DNA from: Pseudomonas yamanorum
GTDB taxonomy: Bacteria > Pseudomonadota > Gammaproteobacteria > Pseudomonadales > Pseudomonadaceae
DNA length: 64,000 nucleotides
Direction: 5' to 3'
Assembly: GCF_900105735.1 (NCBI RefSeq)
Contig: NZ_LT629793.1
Span: 1,302,001-1,366,000, forward strand
Under the pieces are notes generated by a model. The model ran no database searches and was not told where the DNA came from. It saw nothing but the letters and a program-made list of their open reading frames with translations. The translations under genes were made by a program, and so were the position numbers. Shown piece after piece: positions 1 to 9,465 of this stretch (within the stretch, counting starts at the first letter, position 1; every line of letters begins with the position of its first letter).

Positions 1-110
1 TCACGCATGGGCTACCTCTATTGTTGGGGTTGTTGAGAGATGGATCGAGCATAGATCCCGCCCTCTTCAACCGCGACAATCATTCATCCCGCGTATGCAA
101 AAGCATGGCG

Positions 111-1628
111 CTACTTCTTCTTGCCCTTCTTGTCATGCTTGTCTGTCTTGTCGAACGCTTCCTCCAGCGCCCGGTTGATGGTGCGCAACACCTTCACCCG
201 CGCCCAGCGCTTGTCATTCGCCTCGACCAGCGTCCACGGGGCAATCTCGGTGCTGGTGCGGTCCACCATGTCGCCCACCGCCGCCCGGTAGTCGTCCCAC
301 TTGTCGCGATTGCGCCAGTCATCCTCGGTGATCTTGAAGCGTTTGAACGGGATTTCCTCGCGGGCCTGGAACCGCTCCAGCTGCGTCTGCTTGTCGATCG
401 CCAGCCAGAACTTGACCACGATCACCCCGGCATCCCGCAGTTGCTCTTCAAAGTCGTTGATCTCGCCGTAGGCGCGCATCCAGTCCGTCGGCGTGCAGAA
501 GCCTTCGATGCGTTCCACCAGCACCCGGCCGTACCAGGAGCGGTCGAACACGGTGAACATGCCCCGCGCCGGAATTTTCTGCCAGAAACGCCACAAGTAA
601 GGCTGGGCGCGTTCGTCTTCGCTGGGCGCGGCAATCGGTACGATGTGGTACTGCCGGGGATCGAGGGCTGCCGCCACGCGGCGGATAGCACCGCCCTTGC
701 CTGCCGCGTCGTTGCCTTCAAATACCGTCACCAACGCGTGTTTGCGCATGCGCTTGTCGCGCATCAGCCCGGAGAACCGCGCCTGTTCGGTAATCAGTTG
801 TTCTTCGTAATCGTCCTTTTCAAGGCTCAGGCTCATGTCCAGGCTGTTCAGCAAGCTCATCTGGTCAACCGCCGACGGCAGCGGCGCCGGGTTCATGCCG
901 CTGACTTTACCCTTGGGCACTTTCAAGGCGTTTTGCAGGCCTTCGAGCAGGATCTTGCCGACGGTCAGCCCGCGGTAGTGTGCATCGACCCCCTCGATCA
1001 CGTACCACGGCGCATAGTCACGGCTGGTGCGGCGCAGGATCCGCTCACCGAAATGCACAAACTTGTCGTAGGTCTTTGACTGCTGCCAGTCCAGCGGGCT
1101 GATGCGCCAGCTGTGCAGCGGGTCATCCTGCAAGGCTTTGAGCCGGGATTTCATCTGCTTTTTGGACAGGTGAAACCAGAACTTGAAGATCAGCGCGCCT
1201 TCGTCACACAGCATCTTTTCCAGGCGCTCGGCACCGGCGATGGCCTGGTCGAGCCGCGCGTCCTTGATCTCGCCATGCACGCGACTCTGCAGCATCTGGC
1301 TGTACCAGTTGCCAAAAAAGATCCCCATGCGGCCTTTCGCCGGCAGCTGGCGCCAATAGCGCCAAGCCGGCGGGCGGGCCAGTTCTTCGTCGGTCTGCTG
1401 GTCGAAGGTGCGTACTTCGATCAGGCGCGGGTCCATCCATTCATTCAGCAACTTGACGGTTTCGCCCTTGCCGGCGCCTTCGATGCCATTGATCAGGATG
1501 ATCACCGGGAAGCGCTTCTGCTGCTGCAGTTCGTACTGCACTTCCAGCAGGGCTTCGCGTAAGGCCGGCACTTCGGCGTCGTAGGTGTCTTTGTCGATGG
1601 CGTGACCGATTTCGGCAGATTCGAACAT
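111..1628 (-). CDS. pap: Polyphosphate:AMP phosphotransferase (two-domain PPK2 family)
   Basis: A cytoplasmic enzyme that transfers phosphate from polyphosphate to AMP, giving ADP. The 505-residue protein carries two tandem PPK2 kinase domains. The first has the Walker A-like GIEGAGKGE near residue 55 and the second has GNDAAGKGG near residue 305; this double arrangement is typical of the PAP subgroup (about 500 aa). The C-terminus is a Lys-rich tail (DKKGKKK). I start at the ATG giving MFESAEIGH. The frame is open for 27 more codons upstream, but that part does not look like family sequence and would reach towards the divergent mnmC promoter. The gene is monocistronic and divergent from mnmC. 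Confidence 0.93.
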   Translation of the reverse strand: MFESAEIGHAIDKDTYDAEVPALREALLEVQYELQQQKRFPVIILINGIEGAGKGETVKLLNEWMDPRLIEVRTFDQQTDEELARPPAWRYWRQLPAKGRMGIFFGNWYSQMLQSRVHGEIKDARLDQAIAGAERLEKMLCDEGALIFKFWFHLSKKQMKSRLKALQDDPLHSWRISPLDWQQSKTYDKFVHFGERILRRTSRDYAPWYVIEGVDAHYRGLTVGKILLEGLQNALKVPKGKVSGMNPAPLPSAVDQMSLLNSLDMSLSLEKDDYEEQLITEQARFSGLMRDKRMRKHALVTVFEGNDAAGKGGAIRRVAAALDPRQYHIVPIAAPSEDERAQPYLWRFWQKIPARGMFTVFDRSWYGRVLVERIEGFCTPTDWMRAYGEINDFEEQLRDAGVIVVKFWLAIDKQTQLERFQAREEIPFKRFKITEDDWRNRDKWDDYRAAVGDMVDRTSTEIAPWTLVEANDKRWARVKVLRTINRALEEAFDKTDKHDKKGKKK

Positions 1629-1782
1629 GGGCGGCTCCGTTCCAGAATGAGGCAAGACTAGCGGATTGGACGGTGCAACGCCGGAGGAAATTCCACACCC
1701 GGTTGTCATGGATCAATGACACCCCTGTTGATCAGCTAGAATGGCCGCCTTGTCTTTGCCTGCCGTATTTTATGAGCCGCCC

Positions 1783-3771
1783 ATGAACCCCGTATCCCAC
1801 GCCCAGCTCGACTGGGATGACCAAGGTCGCCCGCACTCGCGGGTGTTCGACGACGTGTACTTCTCCGACAAGTCGGGCCTTGAAGAAACCCGCTACGTGT
1901 TCCTTGAACAGAACCGTTTGCAGGAACGCTTTGCTGCGCTGCCGGTGGGTGGGCGCTTGGTGATTGGTGAGACCGGCTTTGGCACCGGGTTGAATTTTTT
2001 GTGCGTCTGGCAACTGTTCGAACAGCACGCGGTGCCGGGTGCGCGCCTGCATTTTGTCAGCGTGGAAAAGTACCCGCTGAGCCACGCCGACCTGCAACGC
2101 GCCCTCGCCCTCTGGCCGGAACTTGCACCGTTCGCCGAGCAACTGCTGGCGCAGTACATCGCGATCCATCAGGGCTTCCAGCGGCTGGTGCTGGATAACG
2201 GTCGCGTCACCCTGACCCTGTTGATCGGCGATGCCCTGGAGCAATTGCCACAGCTGGACGCTCAGGTCGACGCCTGGTTCCTCGACGGTTTCGCCCCGGC
2301 CAAAAACCCGGACATGTGGACTGCCGAGCTGTTCGCCGAACTGGCACGGCTGGCGGCGCCGGGCTCGACCATCAGCACCTTCACCAGCACCGGCTGGGTG
2401 CGCCGGCTGATCAATGGGGCCGGGTTCAAGATGAAGCGCACCCCGGGCATCGGCCACAAGTGGGAAATCCTGCGGGGTGAGTTTCTCGGCTGGCCCACTG
2501 AAACGCCCGCGCCTGCCTCGGCAAGACCCTGGTTTGCGCGCCCGCCTGCTGTTGCTGGTGAACGCCATGCGCTCGTCATCGGCGGTGGCCTGGCCGGTTG
2601 CGCCACGGCCGCCAGCCTGGCGGCACGGGGCTGGCGGGTCAGCTTGCTGGAACGCCACGCAGCGCTCGCACAGGAAGCCTCCGGTAACCCGCAAGGGGTG
2701 TTGTACCTCAAGCTTTCAGCCCACGGCACGGCACTGTCGCAATTGATTCTCAGCGGTTTCGGCCACACGCGGCGCCTGCTGGAACACCTGCAACGTGGCC
2801 TGGACTGGGATGGCTGCGGCGTGCTGCAACTGGCCTTCAATGCCAAGGAAGCCGAGCGCCAGGCACAGCTGGCCAGCGCTTTTGCCCCGGACCTGTTGCA
2901 CCTGCTGGATAAAGAGCAGGCCCAGGCGCGTGCCGGAATAACCCTGGAGCAAGGGGGCTTGTTCTTCCCCGAGGGCGGCTGGGTACACCCGCCCGCGCTG
3001 TGCCAGTGGCAAGCCAGGCACCCGCTGATCGAAGTGCTCCAGCACCACGACGCCCTGGAGCTCAAGCAGGTCGACGGTGAGTGGCAGGCGCTGCAGGGCG
3101 ATACGGTTCTGGCACAGGCCAGCGTGGTAGTGCTGGCCGGTGCCGCCGAGATCAAGCGGTTTTCCTTCAGCGCTGACCTCCCCCTCAAACGCATCCGCGG
3201 GCAAATCACCCGGCTGCCGCAAACAGCGCAAAGCCAGGCGTTGGCCACGGTGGTGTGCGCCGAGGGTTACGTCGCCCCGCCACGCCTGGGCGAGCACACC
3301 CTCGGCGCCAGCTTTGACTTCAAGAGCGACGACCTTACGCCCACGGTGGCCGAGCACGTGGGCAACCTCGAGATGCTGCGGGAAATCTCCCCCGACCTGC
3401 TGCAACGCCTGGGCGCCGACAGCCTGGTACCCGAACAGCTCGAAGGCCGCGCCGCGTTCCGCTGCACCAGCCCGGACTACTTGCCGATCGTCGGGCCGCT
3501 GGCGGAACGCGAGATGTTTGATCAGACCTACGCCGCCCTCAGCAAAGACGCCCGGCACGTCCCGGATGCACCATGCCCCTGGTTGCACGGCCTGTATATC
3601 AACAGTGGCCATGGCTCACGCGGCTTGGTCACCGCGCCCCTCTGCGCAGAGCTGCTGGCCGCCTGGCTCGACAATGAGCCGCTGCCGCTGCCGCGCAGTG
3701 TCAGCGAAGCCTGTCACCCCAATCGGTTCGCGCTTCGGGCGCTGATTCGCGGTAACCCAAGCAAATCCTGA
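1783..3771 (+). CDS. mnmC: Bifunctional tRNA 5-methylaminomethyl-2-thiouridine biosynthesis protein MnmC
   Basis: Makes the last two steps of mnm5s2U34 in tRNA: FAD-dependent removal of the carboxymethyl group, then SAM-dependent methylation. In the 662-residue protein the methyltransferase domain comes first (residues ~1-240, with GETGFGTGLNF as the SAM loop). The FAD oxidoreductase domain follows from about residue 260 (dinucleotide-binding VIGGGLAGCATAA). The chosen ATG opens MNPVSHAQLDWDDQG, the conserved family N-terminus; the ATG 14 codons upstream adds non-family residues. A perfect ACGGGC/GCCCGT hairpin without a T-tract lies just after the stop. Confidence 0.95.
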   Translation: MNPVSHAQLDWDDQGRPHSRVFDDVYFSDKSGLEETRYVFLEQNRLQERFAALPVGGRLVIGETGFGTGLNFLCVWQLFEQHAVPGARLHFVSVEKYPLSHADLQRALALWPELAPFAEQLLAQYIAIHQGFQRLVLDNGRVTLTLLIGDALEQLPQLDAQVDAWFLDGFAPAKNPDMWTAELFAELARLAAPGSTISTFTSTGWVRRLINGAGFKMKRTPGIGHKWEILRGEFLGWPTETPAPASARPWFARPPAVAGERHALVIGGGLAGCATAASLAARGWRVSLLERHAALAQEASGNPQGVLYLKLSAHGTALSQLILSGFGHTRRLLEHLQRGLDWDGCGVLQLAFNAKEAERQAQLASAFAPDLLHLLDKEQAQARAGITLEQGGLFFPEGGWVHPPALCQWQARHPLIEVLQHHDALELKQVDGEWQALQGDTVLAQASVVVLAGAAEIKRFSFSADLPLKRIRGQITRLPQTAQSQALATVVCAEGYVAPPRLGEHTLGASFDFKSDDLTPTVAEHVGNLEMLREISPDLLQRLGADSLVPEQLEGRAAFRCTSPDYLPIVGPLAEREMFDQTYAALSKDARHVPDAPCPWLHGLYINSGHGSRGLVTAPLCAELLAAWLDNEPLPLPRSVSEACHPNRFALRALIRGNPSKS

Positions 3772-3925
3772 GGGCCAAGACGGGCCCCCAGCCCGTCAAG
3801 GCTCATTGCCTTATAACGTATTGTTCTAAAACTCCCACAATTTACCCGGGTCAGTCTCTGGGTACCCGCCGTTTTGGCGGGCTGCATTTCTATCCCTCCC
3901 CAACGGAAAAACCGGTAAGGAATTT

Positions 3926-5698
3926 ATGTGCGGATTAGCTGGAGAGTTACGTTTCGATCACCAACCTGCCGACCTGGCAGCGGTGGAACGAATCACCCAT
4001 CACTTGGCGCCACGCGGTCCTGACGCGTGGGGCTTCCATGCTCAAGGGCCGATTGCCCTGGGCCATCGACGCCTGAAAATCATGGACCTGTCGGACGGCT
4101 CCGCCCAACCGATGGTCGACGCCCAACTGGGCCTGTCCCTGGCGTTCAACGGCGCGATCTATAACTTCCCGGAATTGCGTGAAGAGCTGGAAGCCCTGGG
4201 CTACGCCTTCTATTCCGGTGGCGACACCGAAGTGCTGCTCAAGGGCTACCACGCCTGGGGCGAAGCCTTGCTGCCCAAGCTCAACGGGATGTTCGCCTTC
4301 GCCATCTGGGAGCGCGATGCTAAGCGCCTGTTTATCGCCCGTGACCGCCTCGGCGTGAAGCCGCTGTACCTGTCGCGCACCGGCCAGCGCCTGCGTTTTG
4401 CTTCGGCATTGCCGGCGCTGCTCAAGGGTGGCGATATCAACCCGATCCTCGATCCGGTGGCCCTCAATCACTACCTGAATTTCCACGCCGTGGTGCCTGC
4501 GCCGCGCACCTTGCTGGCGGGCATTGAAAAACTGCCGCCTGCGTCGTGGATGCGCATCGACGCCGACGGCAAGACTGAACAGAAAACCTGGTGGACCCTG
4601 CCCTACGGCCCTCACGCCGATGAAGCCAACCTGACGCTCGAAGACTGGACCGACCGTGTGCTCGACAGCACCCGCGAAGCCGTGGCGATTCGTCAGCGGG
4701 CGGCAGTGGACGTGGGCGTGCTGCTTTCCGGCGGTGTCGACTCCAGCATGCTGGTGGGCCTGTTGCGGGAAGTCGGCGTGCAGGACCTGTCGACCTTCTC
4801 CATCGGCTTTGAAGACGCCGGTGGCGAGCGCGGCGACGAGTTCCAATATTCGGACTTGATCGCCAAGCATTACGGCACCCGGCACCATCAACTGCGCATC
4901 GCCGAAAGCGAAATCATCGAGCAATTGCCGGCCGCGTTCCGCGCCATGAGCGAGCCGATGGTCAGCCATGACTGCATCGCCTTCTACCTGCTGTCCCGGG
5001 AAGTCGCCAAGCACTGCAAGGTGGTGCAGAGCGGCCAGGGCGCCGATGAACTGTTCGCCGGTTACCACTGGTACCCGCAAGTGGACGGCGCCAGCGACCC
5101 GTATGCCGCCTACCGCGATGCGTTCTTCGACCGCAGCTACGACGACTACGCCGCCACTGTCGCGCCGAAATGGCTGACCGCGAATGACGCCGCCGGTGAC
5201 TTCGTTCGCGAGCATTTCGCCCAGCCCGGCGCGGATGCGGCGGTGGACAAAGCCCTGCGCCTGGACAGCACCGTGATGCTGGTAGATGACCCGGTCAAGC
5301 GCGTCGACAACATGACCATGGCCTGGGGCCTGGAAGCGCGCACGCCGTTTCTCGACTACCGCCTGGTGGAACTGTCGGCCCGCGTGCCGGGTAAATTCAA
5401 ACTGCCGGACGGCGGCAAGCAAGTGCTCAAGGAAGCCGCGCGCCGGGTGATCCCGAGCGAAGTCATCGACCGCAAGAAAGGTTATTTCCCGGTGCCCGGC
5501 CTCAAGCATTTGCAGGGCGATACCTTGAGCTGGGTGCGCGACCTGTTGCTGGACCCAAGCCAGGATCGCGGCCTGTTCAACCCGGCCATGCTCGACCGCC
5601 TGCTCACCGATCCCCAAGGCCAATTGACCCCGTTGCGCGGCTCCAAGCTGTGGCAACTGGCGGCGCTGAACCTGTGGCTCAGCGAACAAGGAATCTGA
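3926..5698 (+). CDS. N-acetylglutaminylglutamine amidotransferase (asparagine synthetase-like)
   Basis: Glutamine-dependent amidotransferase that amidates N-acetylglutaminylglutamine to the osmolyte NAGGN. The N-terminal nucleophile hydrolase domain begins with the catalytic Cys (MCGLAGE). The synthetase domain has the PP-loop LSGGVDSS near residue 270. At 590 aa it matches the AsnB-like NAGGN subgroup. It is followed after 3 bases by the GNAT/ATP-grasp ligase and then by an M42 peptidase, the arrangement that defines the NAGGN locus and separates it from ordinary asnB. The 154-base leader holds a CCCGCC-GTTTT-GGCGGG hairpin (3865-3881). Osmotic induction is known for the pathway and is not shown here. 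Confidence 0.92.
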   Translation: MCGLAGELRFDHQPADLAAVERITHHLAPRGPDAWGFHAQGPIALGHRRLKIMDLSDGSAQPMVDAQLGLSLAFNGAIYNFPELREELEALGYAFYSGGDTEVLLKGYHAWGEALLPKLNGMFAFAIWERDAKRLFIARDRLGVKPLYLSRTGQRLRFASALPALLKGGDINPILDPVALNHYLNFHAVVPAPRTLLAGIEKLPPASWMRIDADGKTEQKTWWTLPYGPHADEANLTLEDWTDRVLDSTREAVAIRQRAAVDVGVLLSGGVDSSMLVGLLREVGVQDLSTFSIGFEDAGGERGDEFQYSDLIAKHYGTRHHQLRIAESEIIEQLPAAFRAMSEPMVSHDCIAFYLLSREVAKHCKVVQSGQGADELFAGYHWYPQVDGASDPYAAYRDAFFDRSYDDYAATVAPKWLTANDAAGDFVREHFAQPGADAAVDKALRLDSTVMLVDDPVKRVDNMTMAWGLEARTPFLDYRLVELSARVPGKFKLPDGGKQVLKEAARRVIPSEVIDRKKGYFPVPGLKHLQGDTLSWVRDLLLDPSQDRGLFNPAMLDRLLTDPQGQLTPLRGSKLWQLAALNLWLSEQGI

Positions 5699-5701
5699 TT
5701 C

Positions 5702-7447
5702 ATGAAACCTCATGCCACGGCTTACAGCCAACGCTTGCTGCGGGGCCAGGCGCCCTCCTACGAGCGCCTGCAAGCCCGCTTCGCCGAAGACGGCAGCGAA
5801 CTGGACCCCACGCCGATTGCCGTGCATTGCGGTTGGGGTCGGCTGTTGATCGGCCACACTTTTCCGGACCCCGCGAGCCTGGCCCTGGAGTTGCTCAACG
5901 AGCAGCCCGGCGAGCGGGATATCGCGCTGTATGTGGCGGCGCCACAGCAGATCCTCGGGATTGATCCCCAGCAGTTGTTTCTCGACCCGTCCGACACCTT
6001 GCGCCTGTGGTTCACCGACTATCGTCCCGCGACCCGTGTGTTTCGCGGGTTTCGGATTCGCCGGGTGCAGAGCGAGGCAGACTGGCAGGCGGTGAACCAG
6101 CTGTACCAGGGGCGCGGCATGTTGCCGGTGGACCCGGCGCTGCTGACTCCACGTCATCAAGGCGGTCCGGTGTATTGGCTGGCCGAGGACGAAGACAGCG
6201 GCGCGGTGATCGGCAGCGTGATGGGCCTGAACCACCAGAAAGCCTTCCACGACCCGGAGAACGGTTGCAGCCTCTGGTGCCTGGCGGTGGACCCGCAATG
6301 CACCCGCCCCGGTGTGGGTGAAGTGTTGGTGCGCCACTTGATCGAACACTTCATGAGCCGTGGCCTGAGCTACCTTGACCTGTCAGTGCTGCACGACAAC
6401 CGCCAGGCAAAAAGTCTCTACGCCAAACTCGGCTTTCGGGCGCTGACCACCTTCGCTATCAAGCGCAAGAACGGGATCAACCAGCCGCTGTTCCTCGGCC
6501 CCGGCCCGCAGGCGGAGTTCAATCCCTATGCGCGGATCATCGTTGAGGAAGCTCATCGGCGCGGGATCGATGTGCAGGTGGACGATGCCGATGCTGGGCT
6601 GTTTACCCTGAGCCATGGTGGCCGCCGGGTGCGCTGCCGCGAGTCATTGAGCGACCTGACCAGCGCCATCAGCATGACTTTGTGCCAGGACAAGAGCCTG
6701 ACCCACAAGGTGTTCAAGGCCGCCGGCCTGAACCTTCCGGCCCAGCAATTGGCCGGCAGTGCCGATGACAACCTGGAGTTTCTCGACGAGCACCAGCGCG
6801 TCGTGGTCAAGCCGCTGGACGGTGAGCAAGGCCAGGGTGTGGCGGTGGATTTGCAGACGATCGAGGACGTGCAGAAAGCGATTGAAGCTGCACGCCAGTT
6901 CGACTCGCGTGTGCTGCTGGAAAGCTTCCACGAAGGCCTCGACCTGCGGATTCTGGTGATCGGTTTTGAAGTAGTCGCTGCTGCCATTCGCCGCCCGGCG
7001 GAAGTCACCGGCGATGGCCAGCACTCCATCGGCGCGTTGATCGAGGCCCAGAGCCGCCGGCGCCAGGCCGCCACCGATGGCGAAAGCAAAATCCCCCTGG
7101 ACCACGAAACCCAACGCACCCTGCACGCTGCCGGGTACGACTACAGCAGCATCCTGCCCCGTGGCGAACGCCTAGCGGTGCGGCGTACCGCCAACCTTCA
7201 CACCGGTGGTTGCCTGGAAGACGTGACCGCCATCCTCCACCCGACCCTGGTGGACGCCGCCGTGCGCGCCGCCCGGGCCCTGGACATTCCCATGGTGGGC
7301 CTGGACCTGATGGTGCCGGCCGCCGGCCAACCGGACTACGTCTTTATCGAAGCCAACGAACGGGCCGGGCTGGCCAACCATGAACCGCAGCCGACGGCTG
7401 AAAAGTTCGTGGACCTGCTGTTTCCCCATAGCCAGCCGACGGCTTGA
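5702..7447 (+). CDS. ngg: N-acetylglutaminylglutamine synthetase (GNAT + ATP-grasp fusion)
   Basis: Makes N-acetylglutaminylglutamine, the dipeptide precursor of NAGGN. The 581-residue protein is a natural fusion. A GNAT acetyltransferase lies at about residues 110-270 (acetyl-CoA loop region LAVDPQCTRPGVGE). A C-terminal ATP-grasp ligase follows (VVVKPLDGEQGQGV near residue 370, metal-binding FIEANERAGL near residue 550). Translation is probably coupled to the upstream amidotransferase, since only 3 bases separate the stop and start. A REPIN separates it from the third gene of the locus. Confidence 0.92.
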   Translation: MKPHATAYSQRLLRGQAPSYERLQARFAEDGSELDPTPIAVHCGWGRLLIGHTFPDPASLALELLNEQPGERDIALYVAAPQQILGIDPQQLFLDPSDTLRLWFTDYRPATRVFRGFRIRRVQSEADWQAVNQLYQGRGMLPVDPALLTPRHQGGPVYWLAEDEDSGAVIGSVMGLNHQKAFHDPENGCSLWCLAVDPQCTRPGVGEVLVRHLIEHFMSRGLSYLDLSVLHDNRQAKSLYAKLGFRALTTFAIKRKNGINQPLFLGPGPQAEFNPYARIIVEEAHRRGIDVQVDDADAGLFTLSHGGRRVRCRESLSDLTSAISMTLCQDKSLTHKVFKAAGLNLPAQQLAGSADDNLEFLDEHQRVVVKPLDGEQGQGVAVDLQTIEDVQKAIEAARQFDSRVLLESFHEGLDLRILVIGFEVVAAAIRRPAEVTGDGQHSIGALIEAQSRRRQAATDGESKIPLDHETQRTLHAAGYDYSSILPRGERLAVRRTANLHTGGCLEDVTAILHPTLVDAAVRAARALDIPMVGLDLMVPAAGQPDYVFIEANERAGLANHEPQPTAEKFVDLLFPHSQPTA

Positions 7448-7473
7448 GAAAGGTGTTGCCTTGACTGGCGCTT

Positions 7474-7536
7474 TCGCGAGCAAGCCCGCTCCCACAGTGG
7501 AATGCATTCCAAATGTGGGAGCGGGCTTGCTCGCGA
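7474..7536. repeat. REPIN, inverted REP pair in reversed order
   Basis: Two REP sequences of the GTGGGAGCGGGCTTGCTCGC class face each other, about 20 bases apart. The order is reversed relative to the other pairs of this class here: the CGCGAGCAAGCCCGCTCCCAC arm comes first. It lies inside the NAGGN operon, between the ligase and the peptidase gene. Confidence 0.9.
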
Positions 7537-7617
7537 AGACGCCGGTACAGCCAACACAATCTCTGAGGCGCCCCTTTCATCGAAACCATCGATGCCCTCA
7601 ACTCATCAGGAGTTTCC

Positions 7618-8802
7618 ATGACCCGAACCATCCCCGAACCGGATCTCGCTTACCTGCAAAAAGTGCTGCTGGAAATGCTCGCCATTCCCAGCCCCACCGG
7701 GTTTACCGACACCATCGTGCGCTACGTTGCCGAGCGCCTCGAAGAACTGGGCATTCCCTTTGAAATGACCCGGCGCGGCACCATCCGCGCCACCCTCAAG
7801 GGCCAGAAAAACAGCCCTGACCGCGCCGTCTCCGCGCACCTGGACACCATCGGCGCCGCCGTGCGGGCAATCAAGGACAATGGCCGCCTGACCCTGGCAC
7901 CCGTGGGCTGCTGGTCCAGCCGCTTTGCCGAAGGCAGCCGTGTCAGCCTGTTTACCGATAACGGCGTGATCCGTGGCAGCGTGTTGCCGTTGATGGCCTC
8001 CGGTCACGCGTTCAATACCGCCGTGGATGAAATGCCCATCAGCTGGGACCACATCGAACTGCGCCTGGACGCCTACTGCGCCACCCGCGCCGATTGTGAT
8101 TCCCTGGGCATCAGCGTCGGCGATTTCGTCGCCTTCGACCCGCTGCCGGAGTTCACCGAGAGCGGGCATATCAGCGCCCGCCACCTGGACGATAAAGCCG
8201 GGGTTGCCGCACTGCTGGCGGCGCTCAAGGCGATTGTCGACAGCGGTCAACCGTTGCTAATCGACTGCCACCCGCTGTTCACCATCACCGAAGAAACCGG
8301 CAGTGGTGCGGCGGCGGCATTGCCGTGGGATGTGAGTGAGTTCGTCGGCATCGACATTGCGCCGGTGGCCCACGAGCAGCACTCCAGCGAACACGCGGTG
8401 AGTGTGGCGATGCAGGATTCCGGCGGGCCGTATGACTATCACCTGTCCCGCCACCTGCTGCGCCTGGCGGCGGAGAATGAGTTGCCGGTGCGCCGCGACC
8501 TGTTTCGCTATTACTTCAGCGACGCGCATTCGGCGGTGACCGCCGGCCACGACATTCGCACCGCACTGCTGGCATTCGGTTGCGATGCTACCCATGGCTA
8601 TGAGCGCACGCACATCGACAGCCTCGCCGCGCTGAGTCGCCTGCTGGGCGCGTACATCCTCAGCCCGCCGGTGTTCGCCAGCGATGCACAGCCGGCCAAA
8701 GGCTCCCTCGACCGGTTCAGTCACCAGATCGAACACGACACGCAAATGGAGAGCGATACCCGCGTGCCGTCGGTGGACAGCCTGGTGGGTCAAAAAACCT
8801 GA
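7618..8802 (+). CDS. M42-family peptidase of the NAGGN osmoprotectant locus
   Basis: A metallo-aminopeptidase-like hydrolase that co-occurs with the two NAGGN synthesis genes; its exact substrate is not established and turnover of the dipeptide osmolyte is a reasonable guess. The 394-residue protein shows the M42 metal-site pattern: SAHLDTIGA near residue 80, RHLDDKAGVAALL near residue 185, and TEETGSGAA near residue 225 with the catalytic Glu. A short tail follows the last conserved block. A ribosome-binding site (AGGAG) sits 6 bases before the ATG. It probably belongs to the same transcription unit as the upstream pair, with a REPIN in the 170-base gap. Confidence 0.9.
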   Translation: MTRTIPEPDLAYLQKVLLEMLAIPSPTGFTDTIVRYVAERLEELGIPFEMTRRGTIRATLKGQKNSPDRAVSAHLDTIGAAVRAIKDNGRLTLAPVGCWSSRFAEGSRVSLFTDNGVIRGSVLPLMASGHAFNTAVDEMPISWDHIELRLDAYCATRADCDSLGISVGDFVAFDPLPEFTESGHISARHLDDKAGVAALLAALKAIVDSGQPLLIDCHPLFTITEETGSGAAAALPWDVSEFVGIDIAPVAHEQHSSEHAVSVAMQDSGGPYDYHLSRHLLRLAAENELPVRRDLFRYYFSDAHSAVTAGHDIRTALLAFGCDATHGYERTHIDSLAALSRLLGAYILSPPVFASDAQPAKGSLDRFSHQIEHDTQMESDTRVPSVDSLVGQKT

Positions 8803-8816
8803 GACTGGCAACTCGG

Positions 8817-8843
8817 ATCCCGGCGCAGTAGCATCGCCGGGAT
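8817..8843 (+). terminator. Hairpin after the M42 peptidase
   Basis: Perfect 9-bp stem ATCCCGGCG/CGCCGGGAT with a 9-base loop, just after the stop codon. The following bases are only weakly T-rich, so it may be a terminator or an mRNA-stabilising hairpin. Confidence 0.5.
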
Positions 8844-8861
8844 TCCTTAGCCGAGGCTTGT

Positions 8862-9089
8862 ATGCTGATTCCCTACGATGCACTTGAAGTCGACACCCTG
8901 ACCCGCCTCATCGAAGACTTCGTGACCCGCGACGGCACCGACAATGGTGACGACACACCCCTGGAAACCCGGGTGCTGCGGGTACGCCAGGCATTGACCA
9001 AGGGCCAGGCGCTGATTGTCTTCGACCCCGAGAGCGAGCAGTGCCAGTTGATGCTCAAGCACGATGTGCCCAAGCATCTGTTCGACTGA
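8862..9089 (+). CDS. YheU/UPF0270 family protein
   Basis: A 75-residue acidic cytoplasmic protein of the YheU (UPF0270) family. The N-terminus MLIPYDALEVDTL and the pattern LTRLIEDFVTRDGTD are characteristic, and the length equals the family norm. The function of the family is unknown. It lies about 60 bases after the peptidase gene, separated by a stable hairpin, and is convergent with the csrA paralogue only 3 bases away. Confidence 0.88.
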   Translation: MLIPYDALEVDTLTRLIEDFVTRDGTDNGDDTPLETRVLRVRQALTKGQALIVFDPESEQCQLMLKHDVPKHLFD

Positions 9090-9092
9090 TAC

Positions 9093-9302
9093 TCAGGGAT
9101 TGGGCACAGGCACTGGATGGGTGTTGGTCTGCTGCCCCTGGCGACTGAGGATCTTTTGATAGACCTCCGCCCGGTGCACATTGACCCCCACCGGCGCTTC
9201 CACACCCAGCTTCACTTGGGTGCCGTTCACTTCCAGAATGCGCAAAGTGATCTGGTCGCCCACCGAAATTATTTCACCTACCGCGCGGCTTAATACCAGC
9301 AT
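9093..9302 (-). CDS. csrA: CsrA/Rsm-family RNA-binding regulator (divergent paralogue)
   Basis: A small post-transcriptional regulator that binds GGA motifs in mRNA leaders. Leu4 and Arg44 (VHRAEVY), the main RNA-contact residues of the family, are kept, as is the MLVLSR start. It differs clearly from the RsmA/RsmE type: the middle reads [18 protein letters not shown], and the 69-residue chain has an extended polar, Pro-rich C-terminus (HPVPVPNP). It is therefore one of the extra Rsm paralogues of Pseudomonas rather than RsmA itself; I cannot name which one. It is monocistronic and convergent with the yheU-like gene. Confidence 0.88.
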   Translation of the reverse strand: MLVLSRAVGEIISVGDQITLRILEVNGTQVKLGVEAPVGVNVHRAEVYQKILSRQGQQTNTHPVPVPNP

Positions 9303-9465
9303 GGGGTTCGTCCTTTTTAAGTTACCGAACCCCGACCATGCGCCCCCCGCCCATCGCCATCAATGGCCTTCAGGCTAAACAGGCATGCCTTACACGCGCA
9401 GGTAATTTGCCTTACAGACAAGCGATGACAAATCGCGAATTGCGCCTCAGAACTAAACGCGATGT

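Noticed and set aside
3947..6349. 800-codon open frame on the minus strand
   Set aside because: It is antisense to the NAGGN amidotransferase and ligase. In GC-rich genes the strong third-position bias keeps this antisense frame open. The translation has no domain or start context.
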